Positions 36,077 through 45,995 of a stretch of DNA of 64,000 nucleotides are shown here, in pieces. The notes beneath the pieces are model-generated. The model saw only the letters and a program-made list of their open reading frames with translations. It made no database searches and was not told where the DNA came from. The translations under genes and the position numbers were made by a program. This DNA comes from Oscillospiraceae bacterium (GTDB lineage: Bacteria > Bacillota > Clostridia > Saccharofermentanales > Saccharofermentanaceae), in assembly GCA_902782125.1 (NCBI GenBank), contig CACZMA010000003.1:1-64000 (forward strand). The letters are read 5' to 3'. Numbering within the stretch: the first letter of the stretch is position 1; each line of letters begins with the position of its first letter.

Positions 36077-36975
36077 TATGCATCCGCCTTCTTCATGTAC
36101 CTTGAAGCTTCCTTGTCGATGTCCCTGTGACGGACCGTAGCCTTGATGCCTTTATCCACGAAGACTCTGCAGAGCCTCTCTGCAAAATATACCGATCTGT
36201 GTCTTCCGCCCGTGCAGCCGATCCCGATATGCAGCCTTCCCTTGCCTTCTCTTAAGAAGCTCGGGATCGTGTATCCGATAAGGTCTGCCACCTTGGACAC
36301 GAATTCATCCGTCTGCTCGAATGTCTCGAGATAATCCGCGATCTCTTTGTCGCGGCCGGTGAGATTCTTCAGTTCCGGCACATAGTACGGATTGGGAATG
36401 AACCTTGCATCGAAGACATAGTCGCAGTCTACCGGCACGCCGTACTTGAAGCCGAAGCTCTCGATGAACACCGACATGCCGTTGCCGTCATCTTCGGAGA
36501 GCATCTCGTTCAAGACCTGCTGGAGCTTGGCGGGGGTAAGGAAAGACGTGTCTATTACGCCCGTCGCCATCGTCCTTATGTTCTCGAGCCTCTTGCGCTC
36601 CTCGGCTATCGCCTCGGTAAGCGGGGCATTCGCCGAGAGCGGGTGCTTACGCCTCGTCTGCTGATATCTGCTGATAAGGACATTGTCGGATGCCTCAAGG
36701 AATATGATCTTATAAGGACAGCCGACATTCTCTTCTATCCTTTTGAGAGCATCTTCAAAACCGTCGAGGAATTCCTGCGACCTGATGTCTACGACGAACG
36801 CCAGCTTCTCTATGCCGAACTCCTCGGTACCGGTACTCTTAACAAAGCTCGATACTATATCGGGCAGGACATAAGGGGGCACATTGTCCATGCAGAAATA
36901 CCCTCTGTCCTCAAGATAATCAACGGCACGGCTCTTGCCCGCTCCGCTCATTCCGGTCACAAAAACGATTTCCAT
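36076..36975 (-). CDS. rapZ: RapZ/YvcJ nucleotide-binding protein
   Basis: This P-loop protein of the RapZ family (YvcJ in Bacillus) is an RNA-binding adaptor for GlmZ decay in E. coli and affects competence in Bacillus. Walker A is GMSGAGKS (residues 8-15), DNVPP follows, and the conserved C-terminal domain reads IGIGCTGGRHRSV. Length of 299 is normal. It lies between murB (22-base gap) and whiA (overlap). Confidence 0.93.
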   Translation of the reverse strand: MEIVFVTGMSGAGKSRAVDYLEDRGYFCMDNVPPYVLPDIVSSFVKSTGTEEFGIEKLAFVVDIRSQEFLDGFEDALKRIEENVGCPYKIIFLEASDNVLISRYQQTRRKHPLSANAPLTEAIAEERKRLENIRTMATGVIDTSFLTPAKLQQVLNEMLSEDDGNGMSVFIESFGFKYGVPVDCDYVFDARFIPNPYYVPELKNLTGRDKEIADYLETFEQTDEFVSKVADLIGYTIPSFLREGKGRLHIGIGCTGGRHRSVYFAERLCRVFVDKGIKATVRHRDIDKEASRYMKKADA

Positions 36976-36997
36976 GACCTTACTCCTTTCTACCCTG

Positions 36998-37894
36998 TCA
37001 GAACTTTCCTATTAATCTTACTTCGGGCTCTATCTTAACGCCCTGCTTATCCAGCACTGTCTGCTGCACATATCTTATGAGCCTCATCACATCTGCTGCG
37101 CTCGCGGTGCCGCCGTTGTTCACCACAAAGCCGCAGTGCTTGGGCGATACCTGTGCGCCGGATTCATCCAGCTTGAATCCCCTGAGCCCGGAATCTTCTA
37201 TCAGCTTGCCTGCAAAATACCCTTCCGGTCTCTTGAACGTCGAACCCGCGCTGGGCACGTCAAGCGGCTGGCTGGTGGTCCTTTTGGCCTTGAGTTCGTC
37301 CACATAGGCGGATATCTTATCCGGATCTCCCTTGGCAAGCCTTACGGTCAGACCGAGGATGATGCAGTCGCCCTTGCGCTCGAATACGCTCGTCCGGTAG
37401 CCGAATGCGCAGTCGGATGCATCCATGGTCTTTATCCCGCCCTTCTCGAGATATCTGACTGATACCGCGATGTCTTTGATCTCCCTGCCGTATGCGCCTG
37501 CGTTCATGAACACCGCGCCTCCGACCGAGCCCGGGATGCCGCAGCAGAATTCCGCGCCCTCGAGGCCGTACTTCACGGCGGTATTGCCGAGCAGCGACAG
37601 CGGCGCGCCCGCACCAGCGGTTATCACGGCGCCGTCTTCGTCTTCTTCGACAGAGATATCGCCGAGCTTTCTTCCTATCCTTATGACAAGGCCGTCGAAG
37701 CCCTCGTCAGACACGAGGATGTTCGAACCCAGTCCGAGGATAAAAGTCTCGAGGTTTTTTTCCTTTGCGTAAGACAGCAGCTGCAGCAGTTCGTCCTCAG
37801 TCTCGGGCTCCGCGAAAAGCTTCGCAGGACCGCCGCATCTGAAGGTAGTAAACTGCTTCAGGGAAACATCATTTTGTATGGCAGGTTCAGACAT
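36998..37894 (-). CDS. murB: UDP-N-acetylenolpyruvoylglucosamine reductase
   Basis: This FAD enzyme makes UDP-MurNAc for peptidoglycan. The FAD-binding half shows LGLGSNILV and GIPGSVGGAVFMNAGAYG. The proton-donor Ser lies in SAGSTFKRP and the C-terminal Glu in IEPEVRLIG. It is a compact 298-residue form, as usual in Firmicutes. It overlaps hprK by 8 bases, so translation is coupled to that gene. Confidence 0.95.
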   Translation of the reverse strand: MSEPAIQNDVSLKQFTTFRCGGPAKLFAEPETEDELLQLLSYAKEKNLETFILGLGSNILVSDEGFDGLVIRIGRKLGDISVEEDEDGAVITAGAGAPLSLLGNTAVKYGLEGAEFCCGIPGSVGGAVFMNAGAYGREIKDIAVSVRYLEKGGIKTMDASDCAFGYRTSVFERKGDCIILGLTVRLAKGDPDKISAYVDELKAKRTTSQPLDVPSAGSTFKRPEGYFAGKLIEDSGLRGFKLDESGAQVSPKHCGFVVNNGGTASAADVMRLIRYVQQTVLDKQGVKIEPEVRLIGKF

Positions 37895-38819
37895 CCGGAT
37901 TCTTCCCCGGGAACACGCGGGATACGAGATCCTGTGCCGCGTTGTAACCCATCTTCTTTACTCTGTAGTTGATGGCAGCAGCCTCGACGATTATCGCGAG
38001 GTTACGTCCGGGACCTACCGGGATGGTTACCGAAGGAACCTTGATGCCCAGGATGTCCGTCGTCTCATCGTCCAGACCGAGTCTGTCGTATGTCTTCTTC
38101 TCATCCCAGAGCTCCAAGTTGATAACGAAGTCTATGGCCTCCTGCGGCTTGACCGAGGATACGCCGTAGAGTTCCTTAACATCCAGTATGCCGAGGCCTC
38201 TTATCTCAATGAGGTGCTTGATGACATCGGGGGCACGTCCCACGAGCGTCGTCTCGGATACCTTGCGGATCTCTATTTGGTCGTCCGCGATAAGTCTGTT
38301 GCCTCGCTTTACGATCTCGAGAGCCGTCTCGGATTTACCAACGCCGGATTCACCGAGGATAAGGATACCTTCACCGTAGACCTCTACGAGAACGCCGTGC
38401 ATTGATACACGCGGAGCGAGCTCGACACGCAGATATTTGACCAGCTCTGAAGCAAAATCCGATGTGGCCTGGCTGGTGCGCAGGATCGGTGTCCTGAACT
38501 CCTGCGCAGCCTCAAGGATCTCTTCGTGGACCTTGTGGTTACGCGTGATGACGAGAGCAGGGATCTGCTTCTCGAACAGAGCAGATACGGAAGCCAGTCT
38601 CTCTTCCGGACTCAGATGATCCAGATAAGCGTGCTCCATGTTGCCGATGATCTGGATTCTGTCCGGACCGAAATGGTCGTAGTATCCGGCGAGCTGAAGG
38701 CCCGGTCTAGTGGCATCCGCCACCAGAAGCCTGCGCTCTTCTATGTCTCCGGAATCGTAGACGATCTCCAGGTCAAATGCTTTGACTATCTCGGAAAGGA
38801 ATACGCTTGAGTAAGGCAC
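37887..38819 (-). CDS. hprK: HPr kinase/phosphorylase
   Basis: HprK phosphorylates and dephosphorylates Ser46 of HPr and so controls carbon catabolite repression in Firmicutes. The P-loop is GESGVGKS (156-163), preceded by the catalytic His141, and the family signature IEIRGLGILDVKELYG follows. Translation begins at a GTG (38819) with a GGAAGTG site. The gene starts only 13 bases after cellodextrin phosphorylase with no terminator between them, so read-through from that sugar gene is likely. Confidence 0.95.
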   Translation of the reverse strand: MPYSSVFLSEIVKAFDLEIVYDSGDIEERRLLVADATRPGLQLAGYYDHFGPDRIQIIGNMEHAYLDHLSPEERLASVSALFEKQIPALVITRNHKVHEEILEAAQEFRTPILRTSQATSDFASELVKYLRVELAPRVSMHGVLVEVYGEGILILGESGVGKSETALEIVKRGNRLIADDQIEIRKVSETTLVGRAPDVIKHLIEIRGLGILDVKELYGVSSVKPQEAIDFVINLELWDEKKTYDRLGLDDETTDILGIKVPSVTIPVGPGRNLAIIVEAAAINYRVKKMGYNAAQDLVSRVFPGKNPDV

Positions 38820-38832
38820 TTATATCACTTCC

Positions 38833-41826
38833 TTAATCGAATGCAACGTTGATCTCGTGAGCTTTGCCGTCGGAGAATACCGGGATTCCGGTGCCCTCGA
38901 TGACATTGCCGTCAGCCGTGATCTTAACGCCGTCCTGAGCTCTTCTGAAGCCTTCGGGCTTTGTGATGTGGATATCGTATTCGGCGGATACGCTCTTGAC
39001 CTTGATGTCGAGCTTGGTCTCGTTCTCTCTGAGGATAGGCTCGCACTTCAGGAAATCAGATGTGAACTCCACGCCGAAGCACTGGAACAGTGACAGGAGG
39101 AGCCATGTGGATGTACCCGAGAGCGTAGGTCCGATGTTCTCTCCGGAATCGGAGTTGTTGTACTGTGTGCACCATCTGGGGTTGCCGCATACGGTGAACG
39201 GAGCCTTGAGCGTACGGAAAGGAACGATCATGTCGATGATCCAGTACGCAGTCTCTGCCAGACGCTTAGCGAGTGCCTCGTCCTTGACGGTCTTCGCTGC
39301 CTTGAGCATAGCCGAGCATGCCATCATGTTCGCATGCTTGAATACGCCGCCGTTCTCACGGTCGCCCGGATAGTAGAGGGCAACGTCGATCTTGGGGGCG
39401 ATCTTCGGATAATCAACTGTCGAGCAGAGTCTGAATCCGTAAGGTGACTTGAGATACTTGTCGAGTGAATCGAGCATCGTCGAGATCTGTGCTTCGTCAG
39501 CGACTTCTGCGAGGAGTGACCATGAGAAGCTGTTGAGGAAGTATGCGCCGGGATGGCCTTCCTCGAGTGCCAGGCCGTCGCCTGCAGCACCGAGATACTT
39601 GAGTTCCGGCTTGTCTGATCTGTTGAAGAGAACTCTGCAGTAGAAGTCATCCTTCCAGCAGTTCTCTCTGAGAGACTTGGCAAGAGTCTCTGACATGCCT
39701 GCGAGCTCAGATGCATATGCGCTGTCGCCGATCTTGTCGAACATGCCCTGTGCCGCATCGATGGCAACCTTGAGCAGGAAACCGTTCATGACAGACTCGG
39801 TGTACTCCGACTCAAAAGGAACTTCTCCGTAGCTCTTGCCCTTTGCTGCAAGCTGCTCCTTGTACTGTGCGATCTTGTCTTCGCCCGAGATGGAATCGGG
39901 ATCGACTCTGAGGCAGTCATTCCAGTCAGCTCTGTCGATGAGCGGAATGCCGTGCTTGCCTACTGAGATCTTGCAGCTGTATGTGATTATGGCCCTGATA
40001 GTCTCGCGGAGAGGTCTCTTGATGCCTTCATCTGTAAGTGTCTTCTTGGTTCCTGCCATTACGAATTCCTGATCGAGGAAAGCATAGTCGCCGGTAAGTC
40101 CGAGGTAGCGGTCGAGAGCCTGGAGCAGCCAGAGTCCGTCATCTGACCACCAGCCGGGTTCCTTGCCGATCCAGTAGAAGTTGTGGTTGGTATAACCGTC
40201 TTCATATACGTTCTCGATCCAGCCTGCGAGCATCTCCTTGATGAAGGATGTCTTGCCCATGCCTGCAAAATAGTACATGGAAGCATAGATGTCCTGGATC
40301 TCTCTGAAGCCGATCTCACGGTAACCCTTCTGTGTCCAGTCGAGCGATCTCGATACGAATGTCTGATAGAAGACCTGGAACGGAAGGTTGTTGTTGACGT
40401 AAGCGGAGAAGTCCTTGTCGTCTCCTGCGATCTGCATATATGAAGCATACTGCTTTGTGAAGTCGATGACTGCCTCAAGGTCTGCTTCGAGCTTAGCCGG
40501 ATCGCTGTAGTAATCGCATACGGCTTCCATCTCGACTGCAGGTGTCTGCTCGACGACGAAGTCCTTGTTGACCGCATCGGAAGACAGGCATGTGAAGCTG
40601 TCGACTCTGACGATACCGCCTGCCTTTACGGTGAAAGGTGCGGAGAGTGCGAAGAAGCCCGGTCCCTTGCGCGACGCCCTGCAAGCGAGCGGAGCGATGA
40701 ACTCAGGATCCTCGAGAGAACCTGAACCTACGAAGTCTCCGTATCTTGCACAATACTCATCGGGATATACCGCGCCGTCATCTGTGTGAGCGATGAGTGT
40801 GGCAAATCTTATGTTGTTCTTTGTCCACTTCGGGTTGGGGTTGAAGCTTACCGCGCGCAGCTCACCGTTCTCGTTGTAGAAGACTTCGGACTGCTGCACT
40901 ACGGTGGTGAAGATAACGTCTTCAGAGAGTGCGTGTGTCTCTCTTGTACCGAACATGCCTGTTGCAACGATCCTGAGATCCTTGTCGTCGTTACCGTCAT
41001 TCTGGATCTCGATCATCTGTGCTTCTGTCGCGAGAGGAAGACCCTCGTGCTGGGGAACGATGAAGATAGTTCTCTTGACCTTAAGTCCGCATTCGAGGTC
41101 GTAAGTGATGACCGTGCGGTTCTGTGAATGTACCGTACGTACGGATTCAAGTCCTTCTGCAATGGCAGCGCCGGACCAGAAGATCTTTTTGCCGTTCTCA
41201 ACGAGATAGAACTGTCTGTTAGCCGGGAAGCCGTTCTCCTCAGGCAGGTAGTCCCAGCGTGTGGCAAGTACCTGCGTGTCTGCGTGAGCCCTGAACGAAC
41301 CGCCGCCCAGCCTGTCTACGCAGCTCTTCGGAGTAGACTGAAGAGGTCTGTCGAATCCGATCCTGTTGCCGAGGAACATATTCGTATAGTAATGGGGACC
41401 CGGAGCAGGTGAAGAGGGATCGCAGATAAGCTCTCCCGAACCTGTGAGTCGTCCGCCCCACAATTCAGATTCCTTGATGAGTTCGGCGATGGCACCCAGG
41501 ATCTTGTCTCCGGCCTCGAGCACTTCGATCTCGCCGTCCAACTCCACATATATAACGGGCTGTTCACCTGCAACAATGCATACGCTCTTGTTCTTTGCGG
41601 CAAGCGTGGAGAATGCATTGTAGAGCCTGTCGTCTCCTGCCATTACGCTTATGAGCGGAGAGTCGAACTTAAGGCCCGTAACACCTATGACCACCGGCTT
41701 CGTACCGAAAGCAACATACTGTGCCGATACTCCGCCCGTAAATTCTACCTTGCCGCCGAACTTCTGTTCGAGCAGTTCCGCTGCCGTAAGCTGGACCTCT
41801 CTGGCCTTCTCGCCTCTGTAACCCAT
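38833..41826 (-). CDS. cdp: cellodextrin phosphorylase (GH94)
   Basis: This enzyme phosphorolyses cellodextrins from the non-reducing end, giving glucose 1-phosphate and a shorter chain in the cytoplasm. The 997-residue length and motifs APGPHYYTNMFLGNRIGF, STPKSCVDRLGGGSFRAHA and GYREIGFREIQDIYASMYYF match the Clostridium thermocellum cellodextrin phosphorylase as I remember it. The acid-catalyst Asp is in ADWNDCL. I chose the ATG at 41826, with GGAGG 8 bases upstream; earlier in-frame codons lie too close to or before that site. It stands directly upstream of hprK. Glucose 1-phosphate formed here saves ATP and can feed DdhA. Confidence 0.93.
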   Translation of the reverse strand: MGYRGEKAREVQLTAAELLEQKFGGKVEFTGGVSAQYVAFGTKPVVIGVTGLKFDSPLISVMAGDDRLYNAFSTLAAKNKSVCIVAGEQPVIYVELDGEIEVLEAGDKILGAIAELIKESELWGGRLTGSGELICDPSSPAPGPHYYTNMFLGNRIGFDRPLQSTPKSCVDRLGGGSFRAHADTQVLATRWDYLPEENGFPANRQFYLVENGKKIFWSGAAIAEGLESVRTVHSQNRTVITYDLECGLKVKRTIFIVPQHEGLPLATEAQMIEIQNDGNDDKDLRIVATGMFGTRETHALSEDVIFTTVVQQSEVFYNENGELRAVSFNPNPKWTKNNIRFATLIAHTDDGAVYPDEYCARYGDFVGSGSLEDPEFIAPLACRASRKGPGFFALSAPFTVKAGGIVRVDSFTCLSSDAVNKDFVVEQTPAVEMEAVCDYYSDPAKLEADLEAVIDFTKQYASYMQIAGDDKDFSAYVNNNLPFQVFYQTFVSRSLDWTQKGYREIGFREIQDIYASMYYFAGMGKTSFIKEMLAGWIENVYEDGYTNHNFYWIGKEPGWWSDDGLWLLQALDRYLGLTGDYAFLDQEFVMAGTKKTLTDEGIKRPLRETIRAIITYSCKISVGKHGIPLIDRADWNDCLRVDPDSISGEDKIAQYKEQLAAKGKSYGEVPFESEYTESVMNGFLLKVAIDAAQGMFDKIGDSAYASELAGMSETLAKSLRENCWKDDFYCRVLFNRSDKPELKYLGAAGDGLALEEGHPGAYFLNSFSWSLLAEVADEAQISTMLDSLDKYLKSPYGFRLCSTVDYPKIAPKIDVALYYPGDRENGGVFKHANMMACSAMLKAAKTVKDEALAKRLAETAYWIIDMIVPFRTLKAPFTVCGNPRWCTQYNNSDSGENIGPTLSGTSTWLLLSLFQCFGVEFTSDFLKCEPILRENETKLDIKVKSVSAEYDIHITKPEGFRRAQDGVKITADGNVIEGTGIPVFSDGKAHEINVAFD

Positions 41827-41862
41827 AACCATATCCTCCAAAGGAAAAAATAAAACAGTAAA

Positions 41863-41868
41863 ATTATA
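41863..41868 (-). promoter_or_regulatory. candidate -10 box for the cdp-hprK transcript
   Basis: TATAAT on the minus strand lies 36 bases before the cdp start. A weak -35 (TTGAAC, 15-base spacing) falls in the loop of the preceding terminator hairpin, so terminator and promoter would overlap. Confidence 0.4.
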
Positions 41869-41873
41869 GCAAG

Positions 41874-41907
41874 AAACCCCGCTGTTCAAAAGATGAAAGC
41901 GGGGTTT
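41874..41907 (-). terminator. terminator hairpin after cellobiose phosphorylase
   Basis: AAACCCCGCT (41874-41883) pairs perfectly over 10 bp with AGCGGGGTTT (41898-41907). On the minus strand the stem ends in TTT and is followed by CTTGC, so the T-tract is short and some read-through into cdp is plausible. Confidence 0.65.
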
Positions 41908-41946
41908 TGCTTTAATTTAATATATATGCGGGAGTTATGACAAGAC

Positions 41947-44436
41947 TCAGCCGAGAGTTACCTCTACCTTGTGTGTCTTTCCGTCGCCGCTGACCGGTAC
42001 GATGCAGCCTTCTACGGGCTGTCCGTCTACCGTGAGGCTCTTAACGCCCTTGCATACGTGATCGGGATTCTTGATCGTGATCTCATATGTGTCGCCTCTG
42101 AACTGACGTGAAGCTGTGAATCCGTCCCATGCGGAAGGGATGGAAGGATCTACTCTCAGACCGTCGAACTCAGGCTTAACGCCGAGGATGTACTGGGAGA
42201 TCGCAACCATGTTCCAAGCAGCCGTACCCGTGAGCCAGGAGTTCTTGCCCTGACCGAAGTTCTTAGCATCCTTACCGCCGATCATCTGACCGTATACGTA
42301 AGGCTCTGTCTTGTGGATGTCAGATGTCTCTTCAGTGAATGCAGGAGCGATCTTCGAATAGTACTCGAAAGCCTTGTCTCCTCTGCCGGCATATGCCTCA
42401 GCGCAGATGATCCATGCGTTGTTGTGTGTGAAGATACCTGCGTTCTCCTTGTATCCGCCCGGATATGTGGAGATCTCACCGTACTGGATGTAGTACTTTG
42501 TGAATGCGGGGTTGTTCAGAACGAGACCGAACTCGCAGTTGAGATACTTGTCGATGGCGTTGAGAGTCTTGATGTCAGCGCCTTCTTCTTTACCGATCTC
42601 GGACATTACTGCGAAGCCCTGGGGCTCGATGAAGATCTTACCCTCTTCGCACTCCTTGGAACCCATCTTCTCGCCGTTGGCGTCGTAAGCTCTGATGAAC
42701 CAGTCGCCGTCGAAAGCGGACTCCATCGTGTTCTTCTTCATCTTGTCGATCTCTGCCTGTGCCTTTGCAGCCTCATCGTTCTTGCCGAGGTGCTCGAGGA
42801 TGCCGACATAAGCAGGACCTGTGTATGTGAAGAGTGCTGCAACGAATGCGGACTCTGCGATCTTAGAGTAACCGCCCTCTGCCTTGAACTTCGGGTTGGT
42901 GTATGTCTGGAAGGACTCACCGGGTGTGTCGGAGAAGCATGAGAGGTTGATGCAGTCGTTCCAGTCAGCTCTCATTGCGAGAGGCAGTCCGTGAGGTCCA
43001 AGGTTGTTTACGATGTGATAGAAAGATACATCGAGGTGCTCGAGCATCGTGTGCTTGCCTTCCGGATCGTCATCGAACGGTACATTTGCATCGAGGATGC
43101 CCCAGTCGCCTGTCTCCTTGATGTAGGCTGCAACGGAGAGGATCATCCAGAGCGGGTCATCGGAGAAGTCGCCGCCGATGTCTGCATTACCCTTCTTGGT
43201 AAGAGGCTGATACTGGTGATAGCATCCGCCGTCAGACAGCTGTGTGGAAGCGATGTCGATGAGTCTCTCTCTTGCACGCTCGGGGATCTGGTGAACGAAG
43301 CCGAGGATGTCCTGGTTGGAATCTCTGAAGCCCATGCCTCTGCCGATTCCGGACTCGAAGTAGGATGCGGAACGGGAGAGGTTGAATGTGACCATACACT
43401 GATACTGGTTCCAGATGTTGACCATACGGTTGACCTTGTCATCAGGTGTGTCGACCTTGAAGATGGACAGGAGATTATCCCATGTAGCGCGGAGCTCTGC
43501 GAGACCTGCAGCAACCTTCTCGGGTGTGTTGTACTTGTCGATCATCGCATAAGCCTTCTCCTTGTTGAGGACCCATGCCTCTCTTGTAAGGAGGCCTTCC
43601 GGCTTGGTGTCTGCGAACTTCTTGTCCTGCGGGTTCTCAGCATAGCCGAGGATGTAGATGAGTGTCTTGGATTCGCCCGGAGCAAGAGTGATCTTCTTGT
43701 AGTGTGAAGCAATGGGAGACCAGCCGTCTGCGAAGGAGTTGGAAGCCTTACCTTCGAATACCGTTGTCGGGTTGTCCCAGCCGTTGTAGATGCTTCCGAG
43801 GAATGCATCGCGGTCTGTATCGTAACCGTCGATCTCGTCGTTGACCGTATAGAAAGCATAGTGGTTACGTCTGTCTCTGTACTCTGTTACGTGATAGATC
43901 GTGGAACCTTCGATCTCGACACGACCCGTGGAGAAATTCCTCTGGAAGTTGGTGCAGTCATCCTGTGCATCCCAGAGGCACCACTCTGCCATTGAGAAGA
44001 TGCTGAAGCTCTTCTCGGAAGCACTGTCATTTGTGAGTACGACCTGCTGTACTTCGCCGTCGTAATCCTGAGGAACGAAGAATGTTACCTCAGCCTTGAG
44101 TCCGTTCTTTGCACCGGTGATGACGGTGTAGCCCATGCCGTGACGGCACTCATAAGAATCGAGTTCTGTCTTTACGGGAGACCAGCCCGGATTCCAGACT
44201 GTTCCGTTGTCGTTGATGTAGAAATAACGGCCGCCCATATCGAGAGGAACGTTGTTGTAGCGGTAACGCGTGATCCTTCTGAGCCTTGCGTCCTTGTAGA
44301 AGCTGTAGCCGCCTGCCGTATTGGAGATAAGTGAGAAGAATCCCTGATTGCCGAGGTAGTTGATCCAGGGATAAGGTGTCTTGGGGGTATTGATGACATA
44401 TTCTTTTCTGGTGTCGTCAAAATGTCCGAACTTCAT
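41947..44436 (-). CDS. cbp: cellobiose phosphorylase (GH94)
   Basis: This enzyme splits cellobiose with phosphate into glucose 1-phosphate and glucose in the cytoplasm. The start MKFGHFDD, then [19 protein letters not shown] and [20 protein letters not shown], closely follow clostridial cellobiose phosphorylase. The catalytic Asp is in [11 protein letters not shown] chose ATG 44436 (829 residues), with GGAGG 8 bases upstream; an in-frame extension to 44484 is not found in the family. It lies between a sugar-binding lipoprotein gene and cdp, making a cellodextrin block. Confidence 0.95.
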   Translation of the reverse strand: MKFGHFDDTRKEYVINTPKTPYPWINYLGNQGFFSLISNTAGGYSFYKDARLRRITRYRYNNVPLDMGGRYFYINDNGTVWNPGWSPVKTELDSYECRHGMGYTVITGAKNGLKAEVTFFVPQDYDGEVQQVVLTNDSASEKSFSIFSMAEWCLWDAQDDCTNFQRNFSTGRVEIEGSTIYHVTEYRDRRNHYAFYTVNDEIDGYDTDRDAFLGSIYNGWDNPTTVFEGKASNSFADGWSPIASHYKKITLAPGESKTLIYILGYAENPQDKKFADTKPEGLLTREAWVLNKEKAYAMIDKYNTPEKVAAGLAELRATWDNLLSIFKVDTPDDKVNRMVNIWNQYQCMVTFNLSRSASYFESGIGRGMGFRDSNQDILGFVHQIPERARERLIDIASTQLSDGGCYHQYQPLTKKGNADIGGDFSDDPLWMILSVAAYIKETGDWGILDANVPFDDDPEGKHTMLEHLDVSFYHIVNNLGPHGLPLAMRADWNDCINLSCFSDTPGESFQTYTNPKFKAEGGYSKIAESAFVAALFTYTGPAYVGILEHLGKNDEAAKAQAEIDKMKKNTMESAFDGDWFIRAYDANGEKMGSKECEEGKIFIEPQGFAVMSEIGKEEGADIKTLNAIDKYLNCEFGLVLNNPAFTKYYIQYGEISTYPGGYKENAGIFTHNNAWIICAEAYAGRGDKAFEYYSKIAPAFTEETSDIHKTEPYVYGQMIGGKDAKNFGQGKNSWLTGTAAWNMVAISQYILGVKPEFDGLRVDPSIPSAWDGFTASRQFRGDTYEITIKNPDHVCKGVKSLTVDGQPVEGCIVPVSGDGKTHKVEVTLG

Positions 44437-44524
44437 AGAGAATTCCTCCGTGTGTAGAGTATTTGGAATTTCATAATACAACACTTCGGAGACGGTTTGT
44501 GGGAGGTCTTCAAAACTTTACAAA

Positions 44525-44540
44525 TGAAACCGATTGCGCA
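44525..44540. promoter_or_regulatory. candidate LacI/CcpA-type operator upstream of cellobiose phosphorylase
   Basis: TGAAACCGATTGCGCA lies about 90 bases before the cbp start and resembles LacI-family operators with a central CG (partly like the cre consensus TGWAANCGNTNWCA). The match is imperfect in the right half. Control by CcpA or a cellobiose repressor would be logical, but this is tentative. Confidence 0.3.
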
Positions 44541-44553
44541 CAAGAAGCGCTGT

Positions 44554-45972
44554 TCAGACGATTCCGAAATCCTTTAGAGTCGCCTCAAAATCGGCCTTGG
44601 CATCGTCGATTGAAGACACCTTGCCTTCGCTGTAAGCCTTGACCGCAGCTTCGAATGCGCTGTTGATCAGAGCATCGTCTTCGCCTATCTCGGAGTTATC
44701 GATCTTGAGTGCCGTATCGAGAAGAACGGAATAAGGATTCTGTCCTCCGAGGAACTCATAGGAGTATTCGGAATTGTTTGCGGCAGAGGTCATGACATCT
44801 ACATTGTTGACGAACATTCCGCCGGTAGCCACCATGTCCGTGAGGTTCGTCTTGTCGATGGCGATGTTCCTCATTATTGTCGCGCATGAAGCCTTTGTGT
44901 CGCAGTACTTGGATGCCATTATCCATGTGCCGCCCCAGTAGTAATCAGACGGTCCTGACGTAAGTGCCCAGCTGCCGTATGTCGGATTGTCTTCGTCGTT
45001 GAGTCCGAGCAGATATGCCGTCTCGACGGGACCCCAGTATGTCATGACGGTACCGTCTTCGGCACCTGCGTACCAGCCGTCGGTCCACTGTCCGGTAGTA
45101 AACGTAAGTCCGTCGGTGTAGAGAGATTTCGAGATGTCGAAGTAGTCTTCCATGACCGGCTCGAAAGTAAGCGCACCGTCCGTAACCCACTTCTCCGTCC
45201 TCGAACCGAGGTAAGGGATGAATATCTCCTCCGGATCCGCGATGACCTTTACCGTTCCGCCGGAAGCCGCATTGACATCAGCGGCAGTCTGCATGAACGC
45301 GTCCCACGTCTCAAAGGACTGGCCGACTTCGGCAGGGTCCTGAGTGCCGAGATACTGCTCGGTGAGGTCTCTGTTGTACCAGACTCCGCCGGGGCATGCT
45401 TCCCATGTGACGCCCTTGATGACGTTGTCGCTGTCGGTAGCCCAGGTGGTCGTATAGCTGAACATCGAGTCAACGAATTCATCGTATGCGATGCCTAAGT
45501 CGTTGACGGGAAGAGTGTAATCTGAAGCAAGATACTTTTTGGCATAAGCCGCTTCGCATATGAACAGGTCGGGAGCCACGTTCTTGTCGCCGCTCGCCAG
45601 GACCGCATCGAGCTTTGCCGTGTATGCGGTGGATTCTGACAGGACCATGTCGTAGTTAACATCAGGTGCATATGTGTCGAGAAGGTAGGTGAATTCGTCA
45701 TCGTTCCAGCCGTAGATTACGACGGTATCATCCTCGTCCGTAACATCGGTCGCTACCGTAAGCTCATTGAAGTCTTCCGCGGTGACCTGTTCTGTATTCT
45801 CGGTCGGATCTGTCGCATCGTCAGTCTCAGGCTCGGATGCGGGCAGTGAAGCTTCAACCTTGGAAGGTTCGGGTGCATCGGTCGGATCCGTGACATCTCT
45901 GCCGCAGCCGCAGGCAACGCTGACCGTCATGATCAGCGACAATGTCAAAGCTTCGATCCTTCTCTTATTCAT
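44554..45972 (-). CDS. ABC-transporter sugar-binding lipoprotein
   Basis: This 472-residue extracellular binding protein is of the family-1 sugar type (MalE-like). It has a lipoprotein signal with SVAC (Cys21) and then an acidic, Thr-rich linker. The body has motifs common to these proteins (VIYGWNDDEFTYL, KGVTWEACPGGVWYNRDL, WGGTWIMASKYC). Its place before the two cellodextrin phosphorylase genes suggests cellodextrin uptake. No membrane permease or ATPase is encoded nearby, so the partners must be elsewhere. Confidence 0.8.
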   Translation of the reverse strand: MNKRRIEALTLSLIMTVSVACGCGRDVTDPTDAPEPSKVEASLPASEPETDDATDPTENTEQVTAEDFNELTVATDVTDEDDTVVIYGWNDDEFTYLLDTYAPDVNYDMVLSESTAYTAKLDAVLASGDKNVAPDLFICEAAYAKKYLASDYTLPVNDLGIAYDEFVDSMFSYTTTWATDSDNVIKGVTWEACPGGVWYNRDLTEQYLGTQDPAEVGQSFETWDAFMQTAADVNAASGGTVKVIADPEEIFIPYLGSRTEKWVTDGALTFEPVMEDYFDISKSLYTDGLTFTTGQWTDGWYAGAEDGTVMTYWGPVETAYLLGLNDEDNPTYGSWALTSGPSDYYWGGTWIMASKYCDTKASCATIMRNIAIDKTNLTDMVATGGMFVNNVDVMTSAANNSEYSYEFLGGQNPYSVLLDTALKIDNSEIGEDDALINSAFEAAVKAYSEGKVSSIDDAKADFEATLKDFGIV

Positions 45973-45995
45973 CCTTGAGTCTCCTGCCGGCTCTG

